A DNA stretch of 64,000 nucleotides, from positions 4,684,032-4,748,031 of the forward strand of contig CM035359.1 of assembly GCA_020137815.1 (NCBI GenBank). Reading direction: 5' to 3'. The notes under the pieces are model-generated. The model was given only the letters and a program-made list of their open reading frames with translations, did no database searches and was not told the DNA's origin. Shown in pieces: positions 20,855 to 31,600 of this stretch. A program made the position numbers and the translations under genes. Within the stretch, counting starts at the first letter, position 1, and every line of letters starts with the position of its first letter. The DNA is from Hormiphora californensis. Taxonomy: Eukaryota > Ctenophora > Tentaculata > Cydippida > Pleurobrachiidae.

Positions 20855-22821
20855 TCTTACACACTATTTCTCTCTCTCTCTTTCTCTCTCACTGTTTCTT
20901 TCACTATATCTCTCTTTTTCTCTCTCCTCTAATCTATCTCTCCGTCTTTCCTGATTATATCTCACTCTTTCTATCCTAATTTCCTTTGCCTTTATCTCTC
21001 TCGATATCCATCATTTATGATAGTAGCCTAAAGGTGTTACCCCCGTGACACCACATGGGCCCGGGCATCCAAACTAATTTATTTAATTGGTTTTTGGACT
21101 TAATTTCTGTTCTTTTTGGTGTTAAATAGAAAAAGCTATTTTTTATGATTTCTGCATATTTTCGAATTTAAATAGTTCATAAACAGTTGATAAATATGCG
21201 AATAACGACTAAACGGTGAGAGATACGACTTTTTGTCAGGGGGACGACCCCCCATAAATCGACTATTTTGCGCCGGAATATGTCCATGAAAACGTTCTAG
21301 GATCAGCCGAAGTGGAAATATTAAGAATATGCATTAAATCATGAATCGGTGCATAAATATGCAAATAACGGCTTAACGGTGCCAGATAGAGATTTTTGTC
21401 CCGAGTAAGACCCCCCATAAATCGACTATTTTACGTCGAAATATGTCCATGAAAACGTTCTAAGATCATCTGAACTGGAAATATTCAGAATATTCATTAA
21501 ATCATGAATCGGTGCATAAATATGCAAATAACGGCTTAACGGTGCGAGATACGACTTTTTGTCAGGGGAACTACCCCCCATAAATCGACTATTTTGCGTC
21601 GAAATATGTCCATGAAAACGTTCTAGGACCAGCCGAAGTGAAAATATTGAAAATATGCATAAAATCGTGAATCGGTGCATAAATATGCAAATAACGGCTT
21701 AACGGTGCGAGATAGAGATTTTTGTCCCGAGTAAGACCCCCCATAAATCGACCATTCCGCGTCGAATAAGACCGGTTTTAATTCTTTATGACCTTCGAGT
21801 CGTGTCATATCGCAACCATAGTTTAAATGAATATTTAATGACTAATTAATGAATAATTAATGAACCATGGCGATTTCGAAGTTCTCACACAGCTATTACC
21901 GAGCGCAATGATGTAAGGAACCACTGTTCCAAACGGCAAGTCTCTACTATTTGTGGTTTAGGAGAACACTCAAAGATAAAAAAGCGTCCTCCCCCCCCCC
22001 CCTCCCCTCCCCCTCCCCCTCCCCTCCCCCTCCTTACATTTTTGCATTTTGGGACCCCTCTGGCAAATTTTTACCTTACATCCGATCGTTCTGAAAATTT
22101 GTATGCCTCTTTTCCTATATGAGGGCCCTCAGAGTACAAAATTTCAGCTCTCTACTTTATCTGTAACATGCTTTTTTAAAGCATCAAAAACCCCGAAATC
22201 TGCAATGGTATATAGTAGCACTGGCAGGTTTTCACGCGCTTGTGTGTAGAAGTGTTGCGTGTGCTCTCTCTTTTGTTTTTTGAGTTAGAGGGTATTTCTA
22301 AGGTGGGGGCTCTGCCCCCACACCCCCGTTTATGGTGGGGGCTGTGCCCCCACACCCCCCTTTTGGGCCCGGGGCACTTGCCAGTGCTATGATGGATCTC
22401 ATCAGTGGAATAAATGATCCTTCTGGATCGAAACAATTGTCTGGTAAAACCACTTGTTTTCATTTGTACAATGTTCAACTATTAATCCTTCTGCAAATGT
22501 GAGACATGCCGGAATTAGGTTGATCTACTGAACCCCAACAGAGCGCGGCGTGTTCATTTTATGAAATAAAATACGGTGTGATCTGATCGACACACAGGAA
22601 TAATATGGTAACCATGGTAACCATGTTGCGTTTATATAAGTTGTTACTATAATGGTAACATCACTTGTTATTTGTCTTTAATTTCTTACCGCAATACTGT
22701 TTCCAATAGTTCCAAAGATTGATAGGGACGCAACAAACACAGCCAATGCTATATCCAAGTTTCCGTAGGGCTTTAGTAGCTCTGAAAAGTTTGCCTGATT
22801 TAGTGTTTTCAGTTTCGTCAT
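16740..22821 (-). CDS. Rhodopsin-family (class A) GPCR, multi-exon, apparent frameshifts
   Basis: Seven-helix receptor. Proposed start at 22821 (MTKLKTLNQANFSELLKPYG), directly after TCCCTGCAG; NFS is a possible N-glycan site. Exon 1 (to 22690) holds TM1 with GTIGNSI. Exon 2 (20442-20291) holds TM2 with NLALCDISISVFVMP. Exon 3 (about 19011-18905) holds TM3 (NLASRTSICLIVYI); exon 4 (from 18732) gives SVTR in the DRY position and TM4 with IIIGVCW. Exon 5 (about 18450-18303) holds TM5 with VVPICLPGAV. The last exon (to 16740) holds TM6 (ICAFIFCYILYW), TM7 with INSILNPVVYY and a tail of about 320 residues, Ser/Pro/Lys-rich. TM3 and TM6 are in a different frame from the preceding or following coding, so two small indels are implied: sequence error or pseudogene. 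Ligand unknown. Confidence 0.65.
19137..20110. repeat. Tandem duplication (unit about 470 bp) in a GPCR intron
   Basis: TCGACCAAAACGCGGAGTTT begins both copies (19138 and 19606). Each contains ATTACATGTAATTACCCTTT runs and a CCCTATACGTCGCGGGACCT block and ends in TTATGGTTTATGG repeats (19578-19604, 20048-20100). No coding content; a repeated 63-codon frame on the minus strand is an artefact of the duplication. Confidence 0.85.
20770..20850. repeat. (CT)n microsatellite
   Basis: About 80 bp of near-perfect CT, continuing as imperfect CT-rich sequence to about 21000, inside the 1.9-kb TIR element. Confidence 0.9.
21160..21790. repeat. Four-copy tandem repeat, unit about 165 bp
   Basis: TAAATATGC(A/G)AATAACG followed by an AAACGGTGAGAG/TAACGGTGCGAG block and CCCCATAAATCGACTATT recurs at about 21190, 21355, 21520 and 21683. 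Each unit also has ATATGTCCATGAAAACGTTC. Confidence 0.85.
21988..22035. repeat. Poly-C / CCCCTCCC tract
   Basis: A run of ten or more C followed by CCTCCCCTCCCCCTCC repeats; C-rich tracts of this kind can form i-motif/G-quadruplex structures on the two strands. Confidence 0.8.
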
Positions 22822-22960
22822 CTGCAGGGAGGCAGCATACACATATGACAAACTAGCTCTATAAAACATGTGTCAAACAGCTCCATGCACAATGCAAACA
22901 AGTCACTCAGCTAATTGGGCACGTCCCTTTGTGTGAATCACAGAGGGGCGCGAGTTATTA

Positions 22961-23066
22961 CAGTCGGACACCGATTTACCGGGATAACTCCCCCCGATAT
23001 TTGACCCCGTTATCCGGACAAAACCCTTTCCCCCAAGAAGGATCCCAGTAAATGGGGGTCCGACTG
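22961..23066. mobile_element. pogo/Tigger-like MITE, 106 bp
   Basis: CAGTCGGACACCGATTTACC at the left and GGGGGTCCGACTG at the right, with TA on both sides. It sits upstream of the GPCR start and contributes the end of a short open frame on the minus strand (23010-23216). Confidence 0.8.
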
Positions 23067-23219
23067 TATAATATACCCAATGCAGCGCATACCTAGCTCA
23101 ACATTCTGATGCAAGTCATCATGATTCAATGGCTCAGCATGGTGGTCCTCAGTACCCGAGTCAAGGGATGAGTTGCTATGAAGGGAACAGTCGTACTCGC
23201 TGGATAGAAACACCATCAG

Positions 23220-23599
23220 CAGCCTGCATCAGAGTTGCACAGTGATGTAGTTACATGTTGGGGTGCTGGGATGGTGACATATTCTGGAAATATAGTTGGA
23301 TGACAATCTGTATTGCAGTCTCTCAGTATAATAGTGGAATATCATAAAACAATGGAGAAATTTTTTGAGTATTTTGAGGTGGAAATATAGAAAAAACTAT
23401 CAATATCATAGCATGCTATCAATAATGTTACATGTCGACCTCTAAAACATCTTTATTTACGTCATGTATCAATACAGTGCAATGCGGAAATAAAAAACCG
23501 GTAGCTGGCAGCAAACAACATAAAATACTATGGGTGGAAATCTAGTTATCATACTACTACCAACCTCCATTTTTTCTATCTTTCCTTCCTCTCTCGTTT

Positions 23600-23630
<31 letters not shown>

Positions 23631-24340
23631 TTCATTTTCTTTCTCTTCCTCTCTCTCTCTCTCTAAGCCTGGCCTGTCCATCTCTCTATCTATATCTCTC
23701 TATCACTCCATATTTCTCCCTCCATTATTTTTTGCCAACAATAAAAATGTGGTTTCCATGCGACATAAAAGAAATTCCTCTAAATCAAATATAATAAAAT
23801 TCAAAGCTACTGAAAGTTCTTCATGGGTTGAGTTATATGGTTAAATTATTGTAACTCATGTAACTATGACAGATATGGCGAAGCAAAACTAATTAATGTT
23901 AATTAATGATTTAATTGGGCCTTCTACAGTCATGTTTACACACGCTTTGAATCGAACAAATCGATTCTGCTATTTAATTTGTACAAAGACTTGAAAGTTA
24001 TCGAATAATCTAAACTGATCTAACACCACTATACAAACTGAACTGCCGTAAATGAATGAATTTGGCATCACATGGAGATACGGGCACGATGTGTATAGTT
24101 CATTTTGTGTGAGAAGGGGAGGGGTTTGGCGACGGATTGAGTGAATTAGGTGCTAGACATGACGTAATAAAACAGTTGAGTTGACCTGCAGCAGTACACA
24201 TATACCTAGTTGCGAGAATCGATTTGAATTTTGAACTAGGTGTGACGTAAGCCTCTAGATAGAACTCCTTTGAACCTTGTAACTGGGATAGTTTAGTTCA
24301 GCCTAAGCGGCTAGTCGGCCCTTTAACAGTTTATTAAGTG
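23220..24340. other. Intergenic, no gene seen
   Basis: A CT-rich imperfect tract at 23575-23730 and otherwise AT-rich unique sequence. A 60-codon frame upstream of the GPCR (minus, 23216-23090, MVFLSSEYDCSLHSNSSLDS) could be a 5' exon, but its donor phase does not fit the TM1 exon. Confidence 0.45.
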
Positions 24341-24345
24341 TCAGT

Positions 24346-24718
24346 GTCACCACACACCAACGTTAAAATTAAAATTAAAATTTGACGTTTTTGGTCATAA
24401 CTCTGCCATTTCTTGGCAAAATTGCTTCATTTTGGGCTGGTTGGAAAGAGGGCATCGAGCCCGTTCTGAAGAGCTCAAGAAACTTAAAATCGGCGCAAAG
24501 TGCGCGGCGTTAAGGCGCATAATGCGCACGTTAAAATTTTAAAATTTTAACGCACACATTTTGCACTGTAACGCCGCGCACTTTGCGCGGATTTCAAGTT
24601 TCTTGGGCTGTTCAGAACGGGCTCGATGCCCTCTTTTCAACAAGCCCAAAATGAAGCAATTTTATCAAGAAATGGCAGAGTTATGACCAAAAACGTCAAA
24701 TTTTGGTGTGTGGTGACT
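24346..24718. repeat. Long hairpin (inverted repeat) with about 180-bp arms
   Basis: The left arm runs from GTCACCACACACCAA through TTTGACGTTTTTGGTCATAA, GGGCATCGAGCCCGTTCTGA and the GCGCAAAGTGCGCGGCGTTA block; the right arm is its near-perfect inverse ending TTGGTGTGTGGTGAC. The centre is AACGTTAAAATTTTAAAATTTTAACG-like. No coding content. Probably a fold-back MITE. Confidence 0.9.
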
Positions 24719-24719
24719 C

Positions 24720-27700
24720 CAAAGGTTTCAGATATGTGGATGTTGAATACCAAAGTCTACTTTGGTTGAGTGCAATATCATATGTTTAATAAAGAATGAT
24801 TAAATTTTAGAGTAAATTCGAAAAATAAGGTTCACAACGAACGTTGTTGGCTAGACTCACAGATCAATGGTAAAATGGGGGCGATACCCGCCAAATCAAT
24901 AGCTGACATGACGGATTACGGACAATGATATAATAAGTGATAGGGCTAAGCGGTCACATCTATCGTTTGCACTGTGCCCGTGGGAAACGATTTAGGCTCA
25001 ATACAGTTCGTGAGTCAGACAGTCAAACCTCAATTTACCGGAATCACCAGGGGGATAAGGATATTTTATTAAATATGCACTGAACTGCTGTAGACATCAC
25101 CCACTCACTTCATACACACACAAACACCCACACACATGACCAAGCCTGTACACGAACATTACGGCCCATTCGCACGCCCTGAGTAATGCGTCTGGTAAAA
25201 TTGTGTTGTAATAAGTTTCCAGGGGACTCGCTAGAGATCTTGGTTCTGCGGTGGTTAGAAAAAAGTTTACAAAAGGTTTAAAATCTCGGCTCCATCCAAT
25301 CTAAGTCACAAGATCGAAATTCCTGGGGGACATAAATTTCCTCCGAAATAATAGTTTAAATACGGTAGGCGGACTCTAGTGCTAACGGACTCTATATCTT
25401 AACCCAAGGAGGACTCTATATCTAACCCTAACCTTTACAATAACCCCTAAACTCGAATCCAAATAACGGCCCTAACACTTCTAAATGAGTATAGAGGCTC
25501 AGCATACTCTCGTTTCCGGCCTAACGGCCAAAATCTCGAGTTCGCTTTTTGTGATTTTAGCACAAGAGTCAGCTTACCATTATCGGCCCCATACCCCATA
25601 CCGGAATGAGTTTCAATCATGTAGTAGATTTACATCACGTAAAAACTGTACATATAACGAAAACAGCATGGAGACCCTGCAACAGCTGCTGTATTCACTG
25701 AACCGCAGTAACAATAATAACACATCCTGCAGAAGTGCAATGTGAAGCGAAAATTGGCTCCAGTTGCGAGTTATAGTACGAGCAATACAAAATAAAATAA
25801 GGCACAGTAAAAATAGTGGAGGTGCATCAAAATGCAGTAAAAAGAGTGCGGGACTGGGGTTTCACAGCTTCTGCATTTCCACATGCGTGTACACTTATAA
25901 ACAGCAATTAAGAACTCACTAATACACATGCGGGGAGCACTCAGCGCCGCCGGTGAGTTTTCTGAACATGTCTTCTGTATATGTGGGAGATGAATAAAAT
26001 AAGTTTTCACTGTGGCAAAAGGTGTTAACTAGTGCATGTGTCAGTGTTACACATGCGAAACTTGAATATATGAAAACCAGGTGTTTAGGTTTGTTTGTCG
26101 AATCAACTTCCATCCAAAAGGGTCACGCGTAGAGGTGCAATCATGGACCTCAAAAATATATCACCTCACTTTCTATCACCATTTTCCTGTTTGCATATAT
26201 CATGGTGGTAATGTATTACGTGTGGTTTGTTATCGAGAAGCGTGCCCGAGTTCACCGCACACACACATGATGGCCTCCTGCAAAACCACACATGTGTATA
26301 AAGGGCGTAACAAGTGGTGAACCTGACGTGAGAACACCAGCTAGTGATAATTGTCATGGCGACACAAGCCATGGATGAATAATTCTCGTCAGATACTATT
26401 ATCGGTAGAATTAGAAATCAGTGTATTATTCGGCATAAGTGTGTGTAATCACTGAGCCATTGATGACTGTCATCATGACATCATGACATCTGAAAAATGT
26501 GATGCCTCAGATTCTGATATGAGTCGTATCAGAATCTGACCAGAATCACACTAAAATTTAACTGTCTCATTCAGCAGCTGCATATAAAACCCACGTGGAG
26601 CCTTTAGTGATTCAAAGTACGTGATTCAGAGCAATTTTCGGCAAAACTAAACTGACAAACTCGGGCCTGGCTGGAACTCTAAACGACTTTAAACACAAAT
26701 TGAAATTTAGAGTACAATTAGCGCTACATGCAACACAGCCAACACGTACGTTATACTGAGAGCTATTGCCAAGGGAGAAGCTATAATACGTTTTAGAGAG
26801 AAAAACAGAGCAGACATGTCAGGTATATATATTATAACACAAAGCATATAGTTTAGTTAGGAAAGTTATCACCAATTAGACAACAAGGGAAAATAAAACA
26901 TGATAAAACATTGCTGTAAGCTAGCCGAAACACAATGACATTATACATGCCAATACAGCTCGACCGACTGAGTAATAATTGATGGTGAGGTATTATAGAC
27001 CATGTAAAGGGTGACACGTGTTATGCCACGTTCCAGCCAAGGAATGAACACGTACCTGCACTTCCACATGTGTCCAATATATGACCTATCTGGAAGGGCA
27101 AATGTAAAGCGCAAATAGATCACATATATTGACGGGTTTTCCCTGGCTCCATTCCAGCTGGTTTTATTCCTGGGAGTTCTAATAGAACTTCTATCATGAG
27201 GGATCCATAATCTGCAGCCTTAGCTAATGTGCAGCCTTATAAGGCTGCACATTAGCTAAGGCTGCAGGCTATAGCTAATAGTACATACCTAATACTAAAT
27301 TTACAAGATATAGTGAAAAGTGATTATTGATCTGTTTACTGTATCCGGTACTTTAGGCTAAGGTTGTCGTTTGCTATGGTCCGGTCCGTCACCATTTCCA
27401 TCAGAGGACACCGTGGACGGCTGAGGGCAGAAGGCAGCAGCGGTCGGGATGACAGTATCTACCAAATAGACTAAATCTGTTTTCTGTATAAATTATTGAC
27501 CCCGTTTGTTTAATTTATTAGTGTCATTGTTAGTGTGTGTACCACTATTTATATTCAAGGCCAATATCGGCCGACCCATCAAAAAAAAGTTTACTGGAAT
27601 AAAACTAAATTTAAATTTTGGATTTTACATCAATTTACATCAAAATAAATTAAGTTTAACACAGGTCGTTATTTAACCATTAGTTTAGGTAACACCGAAT

Positions 27701-28154
27701 CTAAATCGAATCGGTAATGAACAAAGTCATGAAGTTCTCATGAATTTCACATGAATTTCACATCGGATTCTGTCCCAGAATCGAGCATGATATACAGCAG
27801 TTGGACATGAAGAAACAAAAGAACTCAACTTCAGATGATACACGACGCTCCAGACCAACAATTATAAAGGAGGTGTGTAACTATACGCACCATATTCAAG
27901 GAACTATATAATTTGCTGCAAAGCGGCACGACCTCTGAATTAAGAAAATTTTCATCTCCCCTACCCTTCCTAGACCTCCCCCCCCCCCCTCCCACTATAT
28001 GGTATCTCACGTAGTCATGTGCAGGCACACAGACATTATAAAGAACCCTATAATAGGCGTCGAGGTGTCTATTGGAGCTTGGTTTTATATTTTCTCCGAA
28101 TATCTTTCCCTCTCTATCTTCCCCTATGTCTATCTCTATCTTCCCCTATGTCTA

Positions 28155-28206
<52 letters not shown>

Positions 28207-28212
28207 TCTTTC

Positions 28213-28267
<55 letters not shown>

Positions 28268-28880
28268 ATCTCTCTCTCTTAGAATATTCACAGGGATGTG
28301 TGTCTGTGATGTGGTTAACGCAAGATATTCTCTATAGAAAATTATTATTTGACTAAAATTAAATATTCCGGCATCAATATGAGGTATACAGTATAACAGG
28401 ATACTGGTGGCTTTTATAATGGCAAATAATATATTTACTATACTGGGTGAGCATCCTAATTCTAAAGATACCATTGGTCATAACCATACCAATGATCATA
28501 ACCATAATAATATGATCGTCATAGTAATATTAGCAGACAATAGAAAAATGAATTTGGGAGGACTATATAGTTGCCATAGAAACTACACACGTAAATGCCA
28601 AGCCCAAAAGATGAATCGGTTAACTCTGCAGCTAATCATCTGCGAGATCACTAGAATGACTGTTATAGTCTGCTCTATTTTATTTTGGAAATGGATGTCG
28701 TCGATCTTATCCAGGAGAGATCTTGCCATGCATAACGGCGTGCGGTTTTGCGAATGCAGATCAGTTATCATATTATCATATCAACATGACTACCATTTAA
28801 TTTTAATTTTTAGGCAAACCGGCCCGGTTGAAATGGTAAACGGTGTTGTACTGTTGTGACTCTGTCAAAGGAAATATTGG
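24720..28880. other. Gene-free stretch with palindromes
   Basis: No convincing coding exon. It holds a single pogo-like end near 25020 (CAGTCAAACCTCAATTTACC), a palindrome at 26507-26541 (CAGATTCTGATATGAG against its inverse), and a perfect 50-bp palindrome at 27217-27268 centred on GCAGCCTTATAAGGCTGC. A poly-C run lies at 27980-27990. Open frames up to 150 codons occur but show no recognisable domain. Confidence 0.5.
28155..28282. repeat. (CT)n microsatellite
   Basis: About 125 bp of CT repeat with regular TTTCCCTC interruptions and a CCCCTATGTCTATCTCTATC pre-repeat; Ser-Leu open frames here are artefacts. Confidence 0.9.
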
Positions 28881-28883
28881 AAG

Positions 28884-29012
28884 TAGGAAACGACCGACAC
28901 AAGTAAACAACCATTGGTTGAACCAATCAGAGCTCGTTATTTAGGTCACGTGACTCAGTGACTGGTTATCAGCCAATCAGGGACCAGTATTTCCTGATTT
29001 GTTCGGTTCCTG
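28884..29012. mobile_element. hAT-like MITE copy 1 (129 bp)
   Basis: Ends TAGGAAACGACCGAC and GTTCGGTTCCTG, flanked by the 8-bp duplication ATTGGAAG at 28876-28883 and 29013-29020. Internal CCAATCAG boxes flank GGTCACGTGAC. Confidence 0.85.
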
Positions 29013-29071
29013 ATTGGAAGGATATAAAGCTGAACGCTCCTTTGATCTTCGTCATAGATCAAGCATATTAA

Positions 29072-29953
29072 CCCTTTGGAGACGATTGGGTCACAGGTGA
29101 CCCAATACTTTGAACCCATTTAGCGTCTTTCTAGACCACGTTTGAAAGTTTTAAATTGTTTCCAGGGTTGAAACATACATTTTTCTACCATTTTGAGGTC
29201 GTTTTGAGCCTCTGAAGTCGTCGACTTCGGAAAACAGGGCTAAAACAGTGCATTTGGTAGGCAAAATGTGTAGTTTAATGGCCATATCTCAAAATTGGTA
29301 CGAGTATCCTTAAAATGGACTTGGAAAATGCAAGAAAAGTGTATATTTTACTCCGGGGTAAAGTTTCAGGGTGATATTGCAAAGTTTGTGCCTCTCAGAG
29401 GCCTTCAAAGTGCTGGGTCACCTGTGACCCAATCGTCCCCTAACGCTAAAACAGAAATTTGCATTTTACGAGCATTTCTAAAGGAATGGCCGCCGATAAA
29501 AGTCCAAAACGGCATTTTTTAAACAGGTGCTAGCGACTAACCGACTCCATCATTGTTATCTCAACATCCAAGGGAGTCGATAAAAAAATTTGTGAGATCC
29601 GTGCTCCTTCAGAAAATTTTTCATCTCGGCCAATTTTGAAATTCTAAAATCGGCTACAGATGAGATAGAGAGGTCCATAGGGTGTGCAAAATGTGCAGAA
29701 CGGCCGGGTTTATATAAGTGTTATGAAGAAACATAGGGCCTAAAATGAACAGTTTTCGAGTTATGGGGCAAAATAGCTGCGAAATCTCAATTCCTGTTTT
29801 AGCGTTAGGGGACGATTGGGTCACAGGTGACCCAATAGAAATACAGGTGGTAGAATCGAAATTCCTTTTCCTACGTTTAAGTAGGTTCAAAGTAAGTGTC
29901 TCCAGAAAGTTTTAGAGAATTCTGTCGACAGGGGGCTTATCGTCCCCAAAGGG
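29072..29953. mobile_element. TTAA-flanked non-autonomous transposon, 882 bp
   Basis: TTAA at 29068-29071, then CCCTTTGGAGACGATTGGG at the left end; ATCGTCCCCAAAGGG then TTAA at the right (29954-29957). CCC...GGG ends with a TTAA target fit the piggyBac type. GGTCACAGGTGACCC occurs at the left end, near 29410 and near 29820 with the neighbouring ACGATTGGG. No transposase frame. Confidence 0.8.
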
Positions 29954-30039
29954 TTAAGCGAAGAAGAAGTGAAGAAGGAATTCCGTTGACTGGCACGTTC
30001 CCCCTATCCGACCAACTTACAATGCAAAAAGTACTGCAA

Positions 30040-30365
30040 TATTAGAACCCATGTTTGCAAAGGAACCCCCTGTTCTCGAGCACAACTATGTTGCTCTGTA
30101 TCGACTGAGCTAACAAGGCTCTACCATCCCCGACAGACAGAAGACGATCTGGTGGTGATTCCGAAAGGATGATCCGGCACTATGCTGTCTGTGTGACTGT
30201 TTACAGTCCCAGATGAGCGGTCCAAACCAAACCAAACCAAAGGCTCTACCATAATCGTTAGATTTCAGCACAATAAGAAATCCTCACAGTTGGGGGAAAC
30301 AGTCGTCCCTGAATCTCAGGTTCAGGCCACGGAACAGACCTTATATGACCTCATCAGGTCTCAAA
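30040..30365 (-). mobile_element. tRNA-like (possible SINE) sequence
   Basis: On the minus strand GTTAGCTCAGTCGATACAGA at about 30095-30115 matches a tRNA A box, and TGGGTTCTAATA near 30045 a degenerate B box. A CCAAACCAAACCAAA repeat lies close by, and the next 80 bp (30285-30365) recur at 39107-39185. Acceptor stem pairing is not convincing, so a SINE or tRNA relic is more likely than a working tRNA. Confidence 0.35.
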
Positions 30366-31490
30366 GGTAAATAACCGTGACCGTACCTAAAACTGAAATT
30401 TAAGCACGACTCTTTTAGTTTACATGATCATTGTATAACCACTTGGAAGACTCAGAAGATGCTGCATTCTATTTGTGCAATCTTCTGGCAATCATACAGC
30501 TGTTATGTATGCAGCTTTCGTAGTGATGGCTAATTTCCGCGGCCTGGAGGGAGTGAAGAAAAAGGAGGGATCGGGTATAACCTAAAGAAGTTTATCAATC
30601 AATTCAAAGTTTTCAAGGTATTTAATAAGTATATATTTGACTGAATGCAGCTACTGCACAGTCCATACTTGACTGTTATAGTTGTAAATGCAGCAGGGAG
30701 CAGTAGACTGTAGACTTTGTAATAGGTCATTTTAGCCATGTGAGGTATTGAGGGTGGTCTAACAGCGTGTTATGTAAAAACAAGCTTATAACAAGCTATT
30801 TTATTTACATAAATCCAGAAAACATACACCTAATAATCAGTCTACTATATTGGGGAATTGTTTTCTGGCGGCAATAAAGATACGGTCTGGATATATCAGG
30901 CATAGGATTAGGACAGCATTTACATAAATATACAGACAACAATTAGAGTACCAACTAGTTGCAGGTACTCTAATTGTTACTGGAGAATAAATGAAGTTAT
31001 TCGAATAACTTCAGTTATTCTCCTGTAACAATTAGAGTACCACTAGAATACCTTCAGTTATTTTCCAGTAAGTAGCCGTCAAAGATTGACGGTCAGACTG
31101 AACTCTGCAGTTCATCACGGTTATGTTATATAGTTACAAAAATGACGAAGCTAATGTTGGGCTACACATATATATATTGACAAACTATTCTCTACACTCA
31201 TTCCGTCTCTCTCTCACTGCAGTTATCTCTTCTATATATCTCAGTCCCTCTATTTATTTACTCATTACTCACTCTCTCAAATTCCCCTCTATCACTCTAT
31301 CTATCTCTCTGTATCCCCCGGCCTCTCTCCCTCCTCCCTAATTCCCCCCAACCAAACGGCACACCTTTCAGTGAGACTACATCTCTCTCCGTATAAAGGT
31401 ATTGCTCTGCGAGTGTGTGCACCACCACCACACATATAATATACCGCATATAATGTAGAATTATTTGGAATAAGGACCATGTGGAATGAA
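30365..31490. other. Gene-free stretch with hairpins
   Basis: A hairpin at 30938-31050 uses ACAATTAGAGTACC and GGTACTCTAATTGT plus an inner AAGTTATTCGAATAACTT. CT-rich imperfect sequence lies at 31200-31340. No supported exon. Confidence 0.5.
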
Positions 31491-31491
31491 C

Positions 31492-31600
31492 CAGGAACCG
31501 ACCGAAACAAGTAAAAAACCAATCAGAACTCGTTATTTAGGTCACGTTACTGGTTATTAGCCAATCAGGGACTAGTATTTCCTGATTCGGTCGGTTCCTG
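31492..31600. mobile_element. hAT-like MITE copy 2 (109 bp)
   Basis: CAGGAACCGACCGAA to TTCGGTCGGTTCCTG, with the 8-bp target duplication GAATGAAC at 31484-31491 and 31601-31608. Same internal CCAATCAG and GTCACGT motifs as copy 1. Confidence 0.9.

Larger units (their letters stand above)
20578..22462. mobile_element. 1.9-kb DNA transposon with about 37-bp TIRs
   Basis: The left end AACAAGTGGTTTTACCAGAC with ATTGTTTTGATCCA (20578-20616) is matched inverted by TGGATCGAAACAATTG plus TCTGGTAAAACCACTTG at 22424-22462. Inside are a second inverted pair (20608-20700 against 21025-21105), a (CT)n tract and a four-copy tandem repeat. No transposase frame is seen, so it is non-autonomous. It lies between the TM1 and TM2 exons of the GPCR. 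Target duplication not resolved. Confidence 0.65.

Noticed and set aside
23010-23216. 5' exon of the GPCR (MVFLSSEYDC...)
   Set aside because: Its donor phase does not join the TM1 exon in frame, and its end is MITE-derived; the ATG at 22821 is preferred.
28407-28859. 150-codon plus-strand frame
   Set aside because: No recognisable domain, no splice context, composition like surrounding AT-rich DNA.
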